From: Candidatus Puniceispirillum sp.
GTDB taxonomy: Bacteria; Pseudomonadota; Alphaproteobacteria; Puniceispirillales; Puniceispirillaceae
Assembly (NCBI GenBank): GCA_016778895.1
Contig: JADHOR010000007.1
Coordinates: 1-64,000 of the forward strand
DNA: 64,000 bases
Reading direction: 5' to 3'
Shown here one piece after another: positions 52,083 through 61,954 of the stretch. Within the stretch, counting starts at the first letter, position 1; each line of letters begins with the position of its first letter. The notes under the pieces are model-generated. The model worked only from the letters and a program-made list of their open reading frames with translations. It made no database searches and had not been told where the DNA came from. Made by a program: the position numbers and the translations under genes.

Positions 52083-52370
52083 ATGTCAGCATCACCCAAT
52101 TCACCAGTCCAGCCTGATCTCTCAAACCGTGTTCGGCGGCTAATCTATCAGGCGAGCTATACAGGCATGAAGGAAACTGACCTGCTGCTTGGACATTTTG
52201 CCAAGATGCATTTGCCGCATCTAGGTGAGGCTGATTTGACCAATTTTGAAAATCTACTGGCGGCGGGTGATCCGGCAATCTATGCGTGGGTAATGGGCAA
52301 TGCACCGTTGCCAGACGAATTTGACACACCAGTTTTTCATTTAATTAAAGAGTTTAAAAAAGAACAATAA
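52083..52370 (+). CDS. sdhE: succinate dehydrogenase assembly factor SdhE (DUF339)
   Basis: VRRLIYQASYTGMKETDLLLGHFAKMHLPHLGEADLTNFENLL; between recG and mfd. Confidence 0.9.
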   Translation: MSASPNSPVQPDLSNRVRRLIYQASYTGMKETDLLLGHFAKMHLPHLGEADLTNFENLLAAGDPAIYAWVMGNAPLPDEFDTPVFHLIKEFKKEQ

Positions 52371-52374
52371 TTAA

Positions 52375-55300
52375 ATGAAATTTATAAATAAAGTTAATTT
52401 ATCAAGTGACATATGGGGCGCGCCTGATGGGGTGGCGTCGTTGGCTTTGTTGCAGGTGGCACAGGCCGGCAAATCCTTTGTGTATGTGGCGCGTGATGAC
52501 GTGCGCATGAATTTGATGGGCGATAGTTTAGCGCGGTTGTCGCCCGATTTGCGCCTGCTTGATTTTCCGGCGTGGGACTGCTTGCCATTTGACCGGCTGT
52601 CGCCGCAAGGTGGGCTGGTCGGGCGCCGGATTGAAACCCTTGCCCAGCTTGCCGCCGGTCAAGAAACCGTGCCAACGATCTTGCTAACAACGACCAATGC
52701 GATCTTGCAGCGGGTACCACCAAAATCTTATTTCACCGATAGCAGTTTGGTGATTGCTGCCGGTCAGGCGACGCGCGAAGGTGAAACCGGACAGGCATTG
52801 GGGCCTGCGGCCTTGGCCGATTATCTGGCGGGGCAGGCCTATTTGCGAACCGATACGGTGCGGGAAACCGGGGAATTTGCCGTTCGCGGCGGTATCCTTG
52901 ATGTGTTCCCACCGGGGCAGCTATCACCTGCGCGGCTTGATTTCTTTGGTGATGATGTTGAAACCATCCGCAGTTTTGATCCAGCGACCCAGCGCAGTAC
53001 GGGTGCAATCGACCAGTTAATCCTGCGGCCGGTTGCGGAATTTATGATGAACGAGGCAACGATTGCCCGCTTTCGCACCGGCTATCTGGCGTTGTTTGGC
53101 GCCACCGCTAGTCGTGACGCGCTGTATGAGTCAGTTTCAGCCGGTCGCAGCCACCCCGGGATTGAGCATTGGTTGCCGCTGTTTCATGGCAAAATGGCAA
53201 GCCTGACCGATTATTGCGCTGGCTGGCCGGTGGTTCTGGATCACGAAGCTGACGCCGCAATAGCCGCACGCTATGCGCAGATTAATGATTTTCACGCGGC
53301 GCGGCTGGCGCATGGTAATGATGATGCGGCCAGCCCATACCGGCCATTGGCGGTTGACAAGCTTTATCTTGCTGAGGCGGAAACCGAACAGGTTTTTGCA
53401 AATGGAAAAGCGTGCCGGCTATTTGCCTTTGCCCCACTGTCGGACAAGGCTGATGGGCCAAGCCAAGCCAAAGACCGAGCGAGCGCTCCGCAGGGGCAGG
53501 ATGCAGGAGGGCGCGCCGCCAACCGGTTGGGAAAGGTCGAGGGCAATAGCGCGGTTCCCGAACTGGCTGGTCTGGTAACAGCCGAGCGCAATGCCCGCAA
53601 GCGCCCGATCATTGTCGGGTGCAGTTCACCAGGTGCGGCAAGCCGCCTAGCGGATCTATTGGCTGCATATCTGGGCGCGGCCGCACTGCAGCCGATTACC
53701 GCGATGGACGAGCTGGTGCCGGGCGGCTTTTATGTGATGCAATGGCCGCTGGAAACCGGTTTTCAAACCGATCATTTAATCGTCGTGTCCGAGCCGGATA
53801 TTTTTGGCCAACGGCTATCGCGTCCGCAATCCAAACGCGCCAAGGGTGATGATTTCCTGCGTGAGGTTAGCGCGCTTGAAACCGGCGATCTGGTGGTCCA
53901 TGCCGAACATGGTATTGGCCGCTATGAGGGGCTGACCATTATCAACAGCGCCGGCGGTGATCATGATTGTTTGCATCTGGTTTATGCTGGCGGTGACAAG
54001 CTGTATTTGCCTGTTGAGAACATCGAGTTGCTATCGCGCTATGGCAGTGCTGGCGGCGAGTCGCAGCTTGACCGGCTGGGGGGTGCCGCATGGCAGGCGC
54101 GGGTTGCGCGGATCAAGGGTCGTGTTCGGATTATGGCCGAACAGCTGATCAAGATTGCCGCAACGCGTTATAAGGCACAAGCCGAGCCGTTAATTGCCGA
54201 AGATGGCAGTTTTGGTGAGTTTTGCGCGCGGTTCGCCTTTACCGAAACCGAAGACCAGTTGAACGCCATTAATGATGTTGTGACCGATCTTGCCTCGGGC
54301 AAGGCAAGTGACCGGCTGATTTGCGGTGATGTCGGGTTTGGCAAGACAGAAGTCGCGCTCCGCGCCGCCTTTATTGCGGCGATGGCGGGTTATCAGGTGG
54401 CATTGGTGGCGCCGACGACGTTGCTGGCGCGCCAGCATGGCAAGGTGTTTGTCGAACGGTTTGCCGGATTTCCGGTCAAGATTGGCGTATTGTCGCGAAT
54501 GACGTCCAGTGCAGATGCACAGGCTATTCGAGAGGGGATTGCCACTGGTGAGATTCAGATTGCCATTGGAACGCACGCATTATTGGCGAAATCAATCGAG
54601 TTTAATCACCTCGGACTTTTGATTATTGACGAAGAACAGCATTTTGGTGTCGGACAAAAGGAACGTTTAAAAGAGCTTCGTGGCGACATTCACGTTTTAA
54701 CGCTGTCGGCAACGCCGATCCCACGGACCTTGCAAATGGCACTGTCCGGGGTTCGGGAGATGTCGCTGATTGCAACGCCGCCGGTGGACCGTCTGGCGGT
54801 CCGTACCTTTGTTGGGCCGTGGGATGGGGTTGTGCTTCGTGAGGCGGTACAGCGGGAAATGTTTCGTGGGGGACAGGTCTTTGTTGTGTGTCCGCGCATT
54901 GATGGTATGCAGCGGGTCTATGACCGGCTTACCACGCTGGCACCTGAAGCCCGCATTATTTCTGCGCATGGGCGGATGCCGGCAAATGAGCTGGATCAGG
55001 TGATGACGCGCTTTGCCGATGGCGAGGCTGATATTCTGCTTTCAACCAACATTGTTGAGTCCGGCATTGATATTCCATCAGCTAATACGATGATTATCCA
55101 CCGCGCTGATATGTTTGGCTTGTCCCAGCTTTATCAGCTTCGTGGACGCGTTGGACGGGGTCGTCAGCGTGCCTACGCCTATCTGACGTCTGATCCCAAG
55201 CGTCTGTTGAGCCCGCAGGCGCGTCGCCGTCTTGAGGTGATGCAGACGCTGGATACGCTTGGTGCCGGATTCACCCTTGCATCTTACGATATGGATATTC

Positions 55301-55890
55301 GTGGGGCCGGTAATTTGCTTGGTGATGAGCAATCGGGTCATGTGCGTGAGGTTGGGGTCGAACTATATCAGGAAATGCTGCGCCAGGCGGTTGATGCAGC
55401 CAAGTCTGGCCGCGGCTATGCGACAGATGATGATGCCAAGCCTGCATGGACGCCGCAAATTAATCTTGGGCTGGAAATTCGCCTGCCAGAGGCCTATGTG
55501 CCAGATCTGACCGTGCGGCTGTCACTTTATCGCCGGATTGCTGATCTGGCCGATCCGCAGGCAACTGATATTTTGATTGCCGAACTGGTCGACCGGTTTG
55601 GCGGTCTGCCCGATCCGGTAAAAAACCTTTTTTCGGTGATTGAATTGAAACAATTATGTCGGTTGGCAAATGTTGAAAAAATTGACGCCGGGCCCAAAGG
55701 TCTTTCGCTGTCTTTTCGCGATAATCATTTTGCCCGTCCTGATGCACTAATCGGCTGGATTGCCGGCCAGAGTGGGCGGGTTCAGCTTCGCGCCGATCAC
55801 CGTCTAGTAGTGGTAACGCCGTTACCAAAGCCGGAAATGCAGCCTGATGCGTGCAAACAGACTCTGCAAGAACTGGTCGCCCTTTTGTAG
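52375..55890 (+). CDS. mfd: transcription-repair coupling factor Mfd
   Basis: GDLVVHAEHGIGRYEGL, LICGDVGFGKTEVALRAAF, SATPIPRTLQMALSGVREMSLI. Confidence 0.97.
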   Translation: MKFINKVNLSSDIWGAPDGVASLALLQVAQAGKSFVYVARDDVRMNLMGDSLARLSPDLRLLDFPAWDCLPFDRLSPQGGLVGRRIETLAQLAAGQETVPTILLTTTNAILQRVPPKSYFTDSSLVIAAGQATREGETGQALGPAALADYLAGQAYLRTDTVRETGEFAVRGGILDVFPPGQLSPARLDFFGDDVETIRSFDPATQRSTGAIDQLILRPVAEFMMNEATIARFRTGYLALFGATASRDALYESVSAGRSHPGIEHWLPLFHGKMASLTDYCAGWPVVLDHEADAAIAARYAQINDFHAARLAHGNDDAASPYRPLAVDKLYLAEAETEQVFANGKACRLFAFAPLSDKADGPSQAKDRASAPQGQDAGGRAANRLGKVEGNSAVPELAGLVTAERNARKRPIIVGCSSPGAASRLADLLAAYLGAAALQPITAMDELVPGGFYVMQWPLETGFQTDHLIVVSEPDIFGQRLSRPQSKRAKGDDFLREVSALETGDLVVHAEHGIGRYEGLTIINSAGGDHDCLHLVYAGGDKLYLPVENIELLSRYGSAGGESQLDRLGGAAWQARVARIKGRVRIMAEQLIKIAATRYKAQAEPLIAEDGSFGEFCARFAFTETEDQLNAINDVVTDLASGKASDRLICGDVGFGKTEVALRAAFIAAMAGYQVALVAPTTLLARQHGKVFVERFAGFPVKIGVLSRMTSSADAQAIREGIATGEIQIAIGTHALLAKSIEFNHLGLLIIDEEQHFGVGQKERLKELRGDIHVLTLSATPIPRTLQMALSGVREMSLIATPPVDRLAVRTFVGPWDGVVLREAVQREMFRGGQVFVVCPRIDGMQRVYDRLTTLAPEARIISAHGRMPANELDQVMTRFADGEADILLSTNIVESGIDIPSANTMIIHRADMFGLSQLYQLRGRVGRGRQRAYAYLTSDPKRLLSPQARRRLEVMQTLDTLGAGFTLASYDMDIRGAGNLLGDEQSGHVREVGVELYQEMLRQAVDAAKSGRGYATDDDAKPAWTPQINLGLEIRLPEAYVPDLTVRLSLYRRIADLADPQATDILIAELVDRFGGLPDPVKNLFSVIELKQLCRLANVEKIDAGPKGLSLSFRDNHFARPDALIGWIAGQSGRVQLRADHRLVVVTPLPKPEMQPDACKQTLQELVALL

Positions 55891-55944
55891 ATTAAAATGT
55901 TGTCGCGGCTGTTTCTGACCGGCAATTTGGGAGGCTGTTTCGGC

Positions 55945-56574
55945 CTAGGTTGTCGGTTTCACCAGACAGGCATCAATGGCCGGGATCAGATGTTCGGGCA
56001 TATGCGCACCAGCGATGGCATACTGACCCGCAAACACCATAAAGGGAACGCCATCAACCCGCAATTGACGCGCCATCTCGATATCATTGGTGATCTGCCG
56101 GTCAAGGGCCGGATCGGCAAGGTGATCAGGGTTAATCTCGACGCCCCGTTCGCCAGCAATTCTGGCCAGTTCCTGATCATCGCCAATATCGCGGCCATCA
56201 AGAAAATAGGCCTGGAAGAAGGCGTCGCTTAAATCATGCCCCGCTGCCGCCGCGGCCAGAAGATAGCGATGTGTCTTGCGGCTGTCAGGGGTACGCTTGA
56301 TCGCGTCAAAATTAAAATTGATACCGCTTTCAAGGCCTGCTGTGACGATTCTGCCATAAACCGCCTGCGCGGCATTGCCAAATTTTCCAAGCAGGTAGGC
56401 GCCGCGGTCCATGCCATCTGCGGGCATCGATGGGTTAAGCAGAAAACAGCGCCAGATATAGCGAGGGGTGACTTGCGGGCGGGCGGCAAAGGCGGCATCT
56501 AGGCGCTTTTTCCCGACATAGCACCATGGGCAAATGATATCTGCATAAATTTCAACATCAACAAATTGGCTCAT
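55945..56574 (-). CDS. DsbA family oxidoreductase (FrnE-like)
   Basis: VEIYADIICPWCYVGKKRLDAAFA; GVPFMVFAGQYAIAGAHMPEHL. Confidence 0.9.
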   Translation of the reverse strand: MSQFVDVEIYADIICPWCYVGKKRLDAAFAARPQVTPRYIWRCFLLNPSMPADGMDRGAYLLGKFGNAAQAVYGRIVTAGLESGINFNFDAIKRTPDSRKTHRYLLAAAAAGHDLSDAFFQAYFLDGRDIGDDQELARIAGERGVEINPDHLADPALDRQITNDIEMARQLRVDGVPFMVFAGQYAIAGAHMPEHLIPAIDACLVKPTT

Positions 56575-56824
56575 CTTTGCTATCCTTCACCGCGGTTTGA
56601 CCCTATCGAAACCTATTTGCGGTGGGCTTGGCAAGCAAAGAGATCAGCGTGATGCACAGGCGGCACCTTTGTCCGGTGCTGAAATCATGCTAGATAAGGA
56701 ACATAGCCATTGCGAAGCCATCTTGGAAAATCGCATGCCGTTTAAACGCAGTATGGTTCGTAACTAATTGTTTCAGGATTATTGTTTTGAATATCTTTTT
56801 CGTTGATTGTTTGGGATAGCACCG

Positions 56825-57343
56825 ATGCAGGAAAATACCGCTTTTGAAGAATCGTCCGGAATGCAGCGGGAAAAGATCGAGGCGGCACGCGATGGTCTGT
56901 TGCAGCTTCGCACCCTGCAGTTGGCCGTCAACAGCCAGCAGGGCAGTCCTGAAATGGGCGTGTCGCCATTTATCCGGCGCGATGATGGATTATATATTTT
57001 TACCAGCCACCTGTCGCAGCATGTTCGTGACCTGATGGCTTCTGGCACGGCCACTTGTATGCTGTGTGCGGATGAGTTGAAAAGCCAGAATATCTGGGCG
57101 CGTAATCGGATGAAATTCACCGTCGATGCTATCGAAATCATGCGCGATGATGCAAGATTTGACGGGCTTTGTGATGATTTCGCCAGTGCCCATGGCCCGA
57201 CCATGGATCTGATCCGTAATTTTGGTGATTTTCATATGTTCCAGCTAACGCCGCGTGATGGGGTTTTGGTTCTCGGCTTTGCCAAGGCCTTTACGGTGAC
57301 CGGCGCTGGCTTTGATATTGCCGCACATATAAGCAAGGCCTAG
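56825..57343 (+). CDS. pyridoxamine 5'-phosphate oxidase-like / HugZ family protein
   Basis: MGVSPFIRRDDGLYIFTSHLSQHVRDLMASGTATCMLCADE...FGDFHMFQLTPRDGVLVLGFAKAFTV. Confidence 0.75.
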   Translation: MQENTAFEESSGMQREKIEAARDGLLQLRTLQLAVNSQQGSPEMGVSPFIRRDDGLYIFTSHLSQHVRDLMASGTATCMLCADELKSQNIWARNRMKFTVDAIEIMRDDARFDGLCDDFASAHGPTMDLIRNFGDFHMFQLTPRDGVLVLGFAKAFTVTGAGFDIAAHISKA

Positions 57344-57347
57344 GGCC

Positions 57348-58013
57348 GTGGTGGATGAGGGCCAGCTGCCCACTTTTTGGAGTTTTCGGCGTTGCCCCTA
57401 TGCGATGCGGGCGCGCCTTGCGATCGCGGCAAGCGGGGAGGTGGTTCGTCTGCGTGAGATTTTGCTTCGGAACAAACCAGAGGCGTTTCTCTCGGCATCT
57501 CCCAAAGGCACAGTACCGGTATTAGTGCTTGCGGATGGAACAGTCATTGATGAAAGCCGTGATGTCATGTTTTGGGTGCTTGGCCGCAACGATCCAGACG
57601 GCTGGCTAACGATCTGGCGGCAAGATCCGCAGAGGGTCACAGCATTTCTTGATCGGCTGGATGGTCCGTTTAAAGATGACCTCGATCGGTATAAATATGC
57701 CAGCCGCTATGCTGGTGCCGATGCAAAGGCGCATCAGGCCAGCGGTGCCGGATTTCTGCATGAATTGGACAAGGCGCTGGAACAGACAGGTGCGCTGTCG
57801 GGGACAAATCTGGGAATTCTGGATTTTGCCAGCCTGCCGTTTGTCCGCCAATTTCGAATAGCCAACCCGGATTGGTTTGATGCCCAGCCATGGCCGCATC
57901 TTTCTGTATGGCTTCAGGCATTTTTAGACTCAGCAAGGTTTCAGCAAATCATGGAAAAATATCCGCAATGGAACGAGGGCGCATCGCCAATAATTTTTCC
58001 AACACCGGGCTGA
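57348..58013 (+). CDS. glutathione S-transferase-like protein
   Basis: FWSFRRCPYAMRARLAIAASGEVVRLREILLRNKPEAFLSASPKGTVPVLVLADGTVIDESRDVMFW; GTG start. Confidence 0.85.
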   Translation: MVDEGQLPTFWSFRRCPYAMRARLAIAASGEVVRLREILLRNKPEAFLSASPKGTVPVLVLADGTVIDESRDVMFWVLGRNDPDGWLTIWRQDPQRVTAFLDRLDGPFKDDLDRYKYASRYAGADAKAHQASGAGFLHELDKALEQTGALSGTNLGILDFASLPFVRQFRIANPDWFDAQPWPHLSVWLQAFLDSARFQQIMEKYPQWNEGASPIIFPTPG

Positions 58014-58261
58014 AAATTCAGACTTTGTTCAAGCAGTATGCCGATGTTTGTGACGCTGGTAGTGTGCGGTTTTGCCGCTTTAGCATTGATTAGGCATTTA
58101 ATCATTGTATTGATGGTTTGACGCTGGTTGATATACGTCAGCTGAAGCCAAAAAAACGTTAAAGTTATATTGGCGGTCAATTAATGGCGGCGTCTTAGCA
58201 GCAGTCTGGCACAAAATTTGCGTCTATTGGTGGCTTCAGCAAACCATGGGAGGTAGGCGTT

Positions 58262-58528
58262 ATGGCACCAAAATTGGACTCGGACTTAATTGTTGATGTA
58301 ATTGAGGCAACCATCCGCGTATTGATTGAAACTGGCCTCAGCAGGGAGGAGGCGTTGCAGGTAATGCTTAGTCAGGTCGCTTCGCAAGTGTCGCCTGAGG
58401 TGATGAAAATCGCCACCGATCTGAACCAAAAATATCATCAGGATTTCTGTTATGCTGAATGGGATGAGGTAGCATCAAAACAGGACAAACCGGTAGGCTC
58501 GGCAGAATTTGCCTTTGGCCCGCTCTAG
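58262..58528 (+). CDS. hypothetical small protein
   Basis: 88 aa; gggaggt SD-like motif just upstream; no family recognised. Confidence 0.6.
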   Translation: MAPKLDSDLIVDVIEATIRVLIETGLSREEALQVMLSQVASQVSPEVMKIATDLNQKYHQDFCYAEWDEVASKQDKPVGSAEFAFGPL

Positions 58529-58600
58529 GGCTGCATTGGCATTTGCACTGGCATAACCTGCCAGCTGGCTTTGTCGCAATCTCGAAGCCAAAATTTTGGT

Positions 58601-59008
58601 CTAACCAAGGATTCTAACCTCACCGACCGCAGGGTCAATCTCGACGGTTTGGCCGGTTTTGATAAGGCAGGTCACATCACCATCTTCGAACCGGTCGCAC
58701 ATGGTCATGTTGGCAAGGGCTGCACCCTGCACCAAAATGGAGTTTGCCTGATTGAACAATATCGCTTTTGGGGTGATGCCCCGCGCGGTCATTTCATGCA
58801 GCATCCATGCGGTAGCGACGCCACCCTTTGCCGTATTAAACACCAGAATCTTCTGATCATAGGACTGACTGGCAAGCTTATGCTGCGGTCGTGAAAAAAT
58901 TCCCTTGATCCGGTCGAGATCATAACGTGCGGAAAAATTATCATCGGCGACAAGCGCTTCGCCAATAACTTTTGGGCCAACGCCCTTGTGGCATTTTAAC
59001 AGCTTCAT
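58601..59008 (-). CDS. aconitase X small subunit / swivel domain (DUF126)
   Basis: GEALVADDNFSARYDLDRIKGIF...GKILVFNTAKGG-type; overlaps the large-subunit gene by 4 nt. Confidence 0.85.
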   Translation of the reverse strand: MKLLKCHKGVGPKVIGEALVADDNFSARYDLDRIKGIFSRPQHKLASQSYDQKILVFNTAKGGVATAWMLHEMTARGITPKAILFNQANSILVQGAALANMTMCDRFEDGDVTCLIKTGQTVEIDPAVGEVRILG

Positions 59009-60234
59009 TTGACAATCTCTCCATGGATAGCTGCAGTGACACAATCGGCCATGCTGGCAAGCACTGGCTGATAGCCATAACCGCCAAGAATATTAACAAT
59101 TTTGGCCGAGTTACTTAGCAAACGAACCCAGCCATTTGCCTCGCCAATCTCGCGCGCATATTGTTGGTAAAAGCAGGTGCCCTCAAGAACCGTGCCACCA
59201 GCTGACTCGATCTTATCGATAAAACCCATCCGGAGGGCATCGCCATAGACCTGCGGTGAGGTGCATACAATCATTGGTAATTTCAGTTTTTGTCCATTAA
59301 CGAAGCTAGCTACCTGATCCATCTCGACAATTGATAATTGTGGCGCGGCAAACACCACCACATCAGGCTTTTCACCTTTGTCGGCAAAATTGCCAGCCAG
59401 TGCGGCAAGATCAGCATCGGTGATTTTGGTAACCGGCAGGTCATTGGCTCCAACCGCTGCCAGATTTGGTGCTTCGGGTGTAATGCCGATCATATGAAAT
59501 AGCGGTATTGACCCATAGCTTGCCATGGCGGCGCCAAAATGTTTGATTTCATCCGATGTTGGGACGCGCTCGATCCCCTCGATAACAGGGACTTCCCAAT
59601 AGGATCCTGCCATCCGGCCAATCACCGCGCCAAGAATCCCCCAATCGGTTAGCTCTTTTGGCTGGCATGTCACCCGAAAGCGGCGGGTTGCCGCGCGGTT
59701 TTGGTCGAGATGCAGGCCGTATCGCGGGGTTCGGCCGGTTAAGCCGGCGGCGAGTGCCGAGGGGCCGCCCTCAAAGTTTGAGCGGGCACCGCAAACGCTG
59801 TTGGAATAGATCACGACACCGGTATCACCATAGGCAACATGATCGCCAAGCAATGGCGGCATTATTGTCTGATAATTGACGCAAGTATTCGTCATCATGA
59901 TGCCAATCGCCTCACAGGCTGCAATAAAGCGGCGCTCAATATTGGCCATCTCTTCGGTCTGGCCAAGCGGCCGGTAATGTTTCAAATCAACCCCACGCGG
60001 ATCGGTAATCATTGGGATCGCTACGCGGCCACCATCATTGGCAATCGACTCCATGAAATCGACACCGGCATTTCCCACCGATTCCGGGTCAGCCATCATA
60101 TGGGCCTGACTTACCGCCACCATGTCTTTGGCGTCAAAGAACTCGCCTACCTTAATTTGATGATCGATTGCCCATTGTTTGGCTTTACCAAATTCGCCAT
60201 TGAGCATGGCCTTTTCTTCGTCGCTCAGATGCAT
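59005..60234 (-). CDS. aconitase X catalytic domain (DUF521)
   Basis: HLSDEEKAMLNGEFGKAKQWAID...TCVNYQTIMPPLLGDHVAYGDTGVVIYSNSVCGARSNFEGGPSALAAGLTGRTPRYGLH. Confidence 0.9.
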   Translation of the reverse strand: MHLSDEEKAMLNGEFGKAKQWAIDHQIKVGEFFDAKDMVAVSQAHMMADPESVGNAGVDFMESIANDGGRVAIPMITDPRGVDLKHYRPLGQTEEMANIERRFIAACEAIGIMMTNTCVNYQTIMPPLLGDHVAYGDTGVVIYSNSVCGARSNFEGGPSALAAGLTGRTPRYGLHLDQNRAATRRFRVTCQPKELTDWGILGAVIGRMAGSYWEVPVIEGIERVPTSDEIKHFGAAMASYGSIPLFHMIGITPEAPNLAAVGANDLPVTKITDADLAALAGNFADKGEKPDVVVFAAPQLSIVEMDQVASFVNGQKLKLPMIVCTSPQVYGDALRMGFIDKIESAGGTVLEGTCFYQQYAREIGEANGWVRLLSNSAKIVNILGGYGYQPVLASMADCVTAAIHGEIVK

Positions 60235-60386
60235 CAGCGGAGCTCTTGTTTTGGTTGCTGCTGGGGGTTAAGGATACTCATATTGATTGGAGCTCGCCAA
60301 GGGTAAAATAGCGTGGCCTTGTTAAAGAAGGTTTTCATGCCCATTTAGCAGTGTAGGGGCAGAGCATTAGCAATGGATGTTGTTCG

Positions 60387-60788
60387 ATGATTGAAGTGTT
60401 TTTTGACGGTAAATGCGGACTTTGCAGTAAAGAAATTGCTTATTACCGGCGTATCGCCCCAATCGGCACTTTTTCGTGGATGGATATTGCCGCTGATGCG
60501 TCCCCACTGGCCGCGCACGGAATTACCCAGGCTGCAGCGCTTCGTTATCTTCACGTTCGTGATGCAGCCGGCCACTGGCATATTGGCGCGCCAGGCTTTG
60601 CTGTCATCTGGCAACAGCTAGCCTATTGGCGATTATTGGCGGTATTAATGCGCCTGCCGTTGATTAGGCAGGTCGTAAACGCCGTTTATATAAGGTTTGC
60701 AGATTATAGATTTGCTAAGCTGGATCATTGCCAATTAGCCCAAAGCCAGATCGTCCAAAATCAGCACCCGAAGAATCAGGTCAATTGA
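60387..60788 (+). CDS. thiol-disulfide oxidoreductase DCC family protein
   Basis: EVFFDGKCGLCSKEIAYYRRIAPIG DxxCxxC motif. Confidence 0.85.
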   Translation: MIEVFFDGKCGLCSKEIAYYRRIAPIGTFSWMDIAADASPLAAHGITQAAALRYLHVRDAAGHWHIGAPGFAVIWQQLAYWRLLAVLMRLPLIRQVVNAVYIRFADYRFAKLDHCQLAQSQIVQNQHPKNQVN

Positions 60789-60812
60789 ATTCTAGGCAAA
60801 TTGATGAACCGA

Positions 60813-61115
60813 CTAAATGCCCTCAAGAACAATCAAGGAAGCAGATGAGTTTGCCAGCCTTATTGCCTTGATCGGCGCATATTCGGGGTTGTCCAGAAAA
60901 GCATGGGCGGCGGTGCGTGACGGGAATTTAATTAGCACGATGCGGGTCGGCTCCCATAACTCATTCTGCACGATATCCATGGCGCTGCCGCGGGTAAGAT
61001 AAACCCCGCCAAAGCTCTCGACAATCGGCGCTGCTGCTGCCTTGTAATCTTCATAGGCGACCGGATCAGTTATTTTCGTATCTAACAGGATATACGCGGG
61101 TTTCTCGGCGCTCAT
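60813..61115 (-). CDS. DUF1330 domain-containing protein
   Basis: KPAYILLDTKITDPVAYEDYKAAAAPIVESFGGVYLTRG...VLIKFPSRTAAHAFLDNPEYAPIKAIR. Confidence 0.88.
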   Translation of the reverse strand: MSAEKPAYILLDTKITDPVAYEDYKAAAAPIVESFGGVYLTRGSAMDIVQNELWEPTRIVLIKFPSRTAAHAFLDNPEYAPIKAIRLANSSASLIVLEGI

Positions 61116-61152
61116 CGGATGATCCCCATAAATTGACAATTAAACTGTTGTC

Positions 61153-61866
61153 TCAGATCGTCGGGCAATCCAGACCATCTGCAACGCCCTCGACACTATC
61201 GGCGATAATGTCCCAGTCGCTTGTGGCCTCGAAATCAACGATCTGATCGACTCCGTATTCGTATGGTCGGTTGATATATGCAGTGCGCATACCTTCCTTG
61301 CGTGCCGCCTCAAGATCGTCATTATGGGCAGCGGTCATCATAATTTCATCGGGTCGCATGCCCAAAAGGCGAATGGCATTTTGATAGACTGCAGGATTAC
61401 GTTTGAAAGCGCGGTGCATATCGCTAGAGAAAATGAAATCCCAAGGGATGCCGGCGCGCTTAGCCATCGTCGAAAGTAACACAACCGATCCATTTGAAAG
61501 TGGCGAGATCAGATATTTGGATTTGATTCGTTTAAGTCCCGGAACACTGTCCGGCCAAGGAGTCAGACGATGCCAGGCGCGGTTCAAATGGTCGCGCTCA
61601 ACTTCATCAAGCATCGGCAGGCCGAATTCTGGCAGAATTTCGTCAAGCCGTTCACGGTAAATCATATCAATCGAAACAAACGAGCGCTCACCGGCGGTAA
61701 CTCTGGCCATGCCCGGCCGATATCCGGCGCGCCATGCGCGGGCAAATCCATCACCATCAAAGTCTTTGACGCCGTTGCGCGTTGCAACCGCTTGGCCTTC
61801 ACGGGCGATCGATGAACGCCAGTCAACAATAGTGCCAAAAGTATCGAACAGAACAGCTTTAATCAT
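61153..61866 (-). CDS. haloacid dehalogenase, type II
   Basis: KAVLFDTFGTIVDWRSSIAREG...YLISPLSNGSVVLLSTMAKRAGIPWDFIFSSDMHRAFKRNPAVYQNAIRLLG...MTAAHNDDLEAARKEGMRTAYINRPYEYG. Confidence 0.9.
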   Translation of the reverse strand: MIKAVLFDTFGTIVDWRSSIAREGQAVATRNGVKDFDGDGFARAWRAGYRPGMARVTAGERSFVSIDMIYRERLDEILPEFGLPMLDEVERDHLNRAWHRLTPWPDSVPGLKRIKSKYLISPLSNGSVVLLSTMAKRAGIPWDFIFSSDMHRAFKRNPAVYQNAIRLLGMRPDEIMMTAAHNDDLEAARKEGMRTAYINRPYEYGVDQIVDFEATSDWDIIADSVEGVADGLDCPTI

Positions 61867-61954
61867 ACGAGGTCTCAATTTTCAGGTTGGTGTTATCTGG
61901 TTAGTGCCGGCAGTAATTCGCGGCCGCAGACTATCCCGGGGCCTGACGACCCAA

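Noticed and set aside
53440-53600. Low-complexity insert in Mfd (SQAKDRASAPQGQDAGGRAANRLGK)
   Set aside because: Probably a variable interdomain linker; total Mfd length is ordinary
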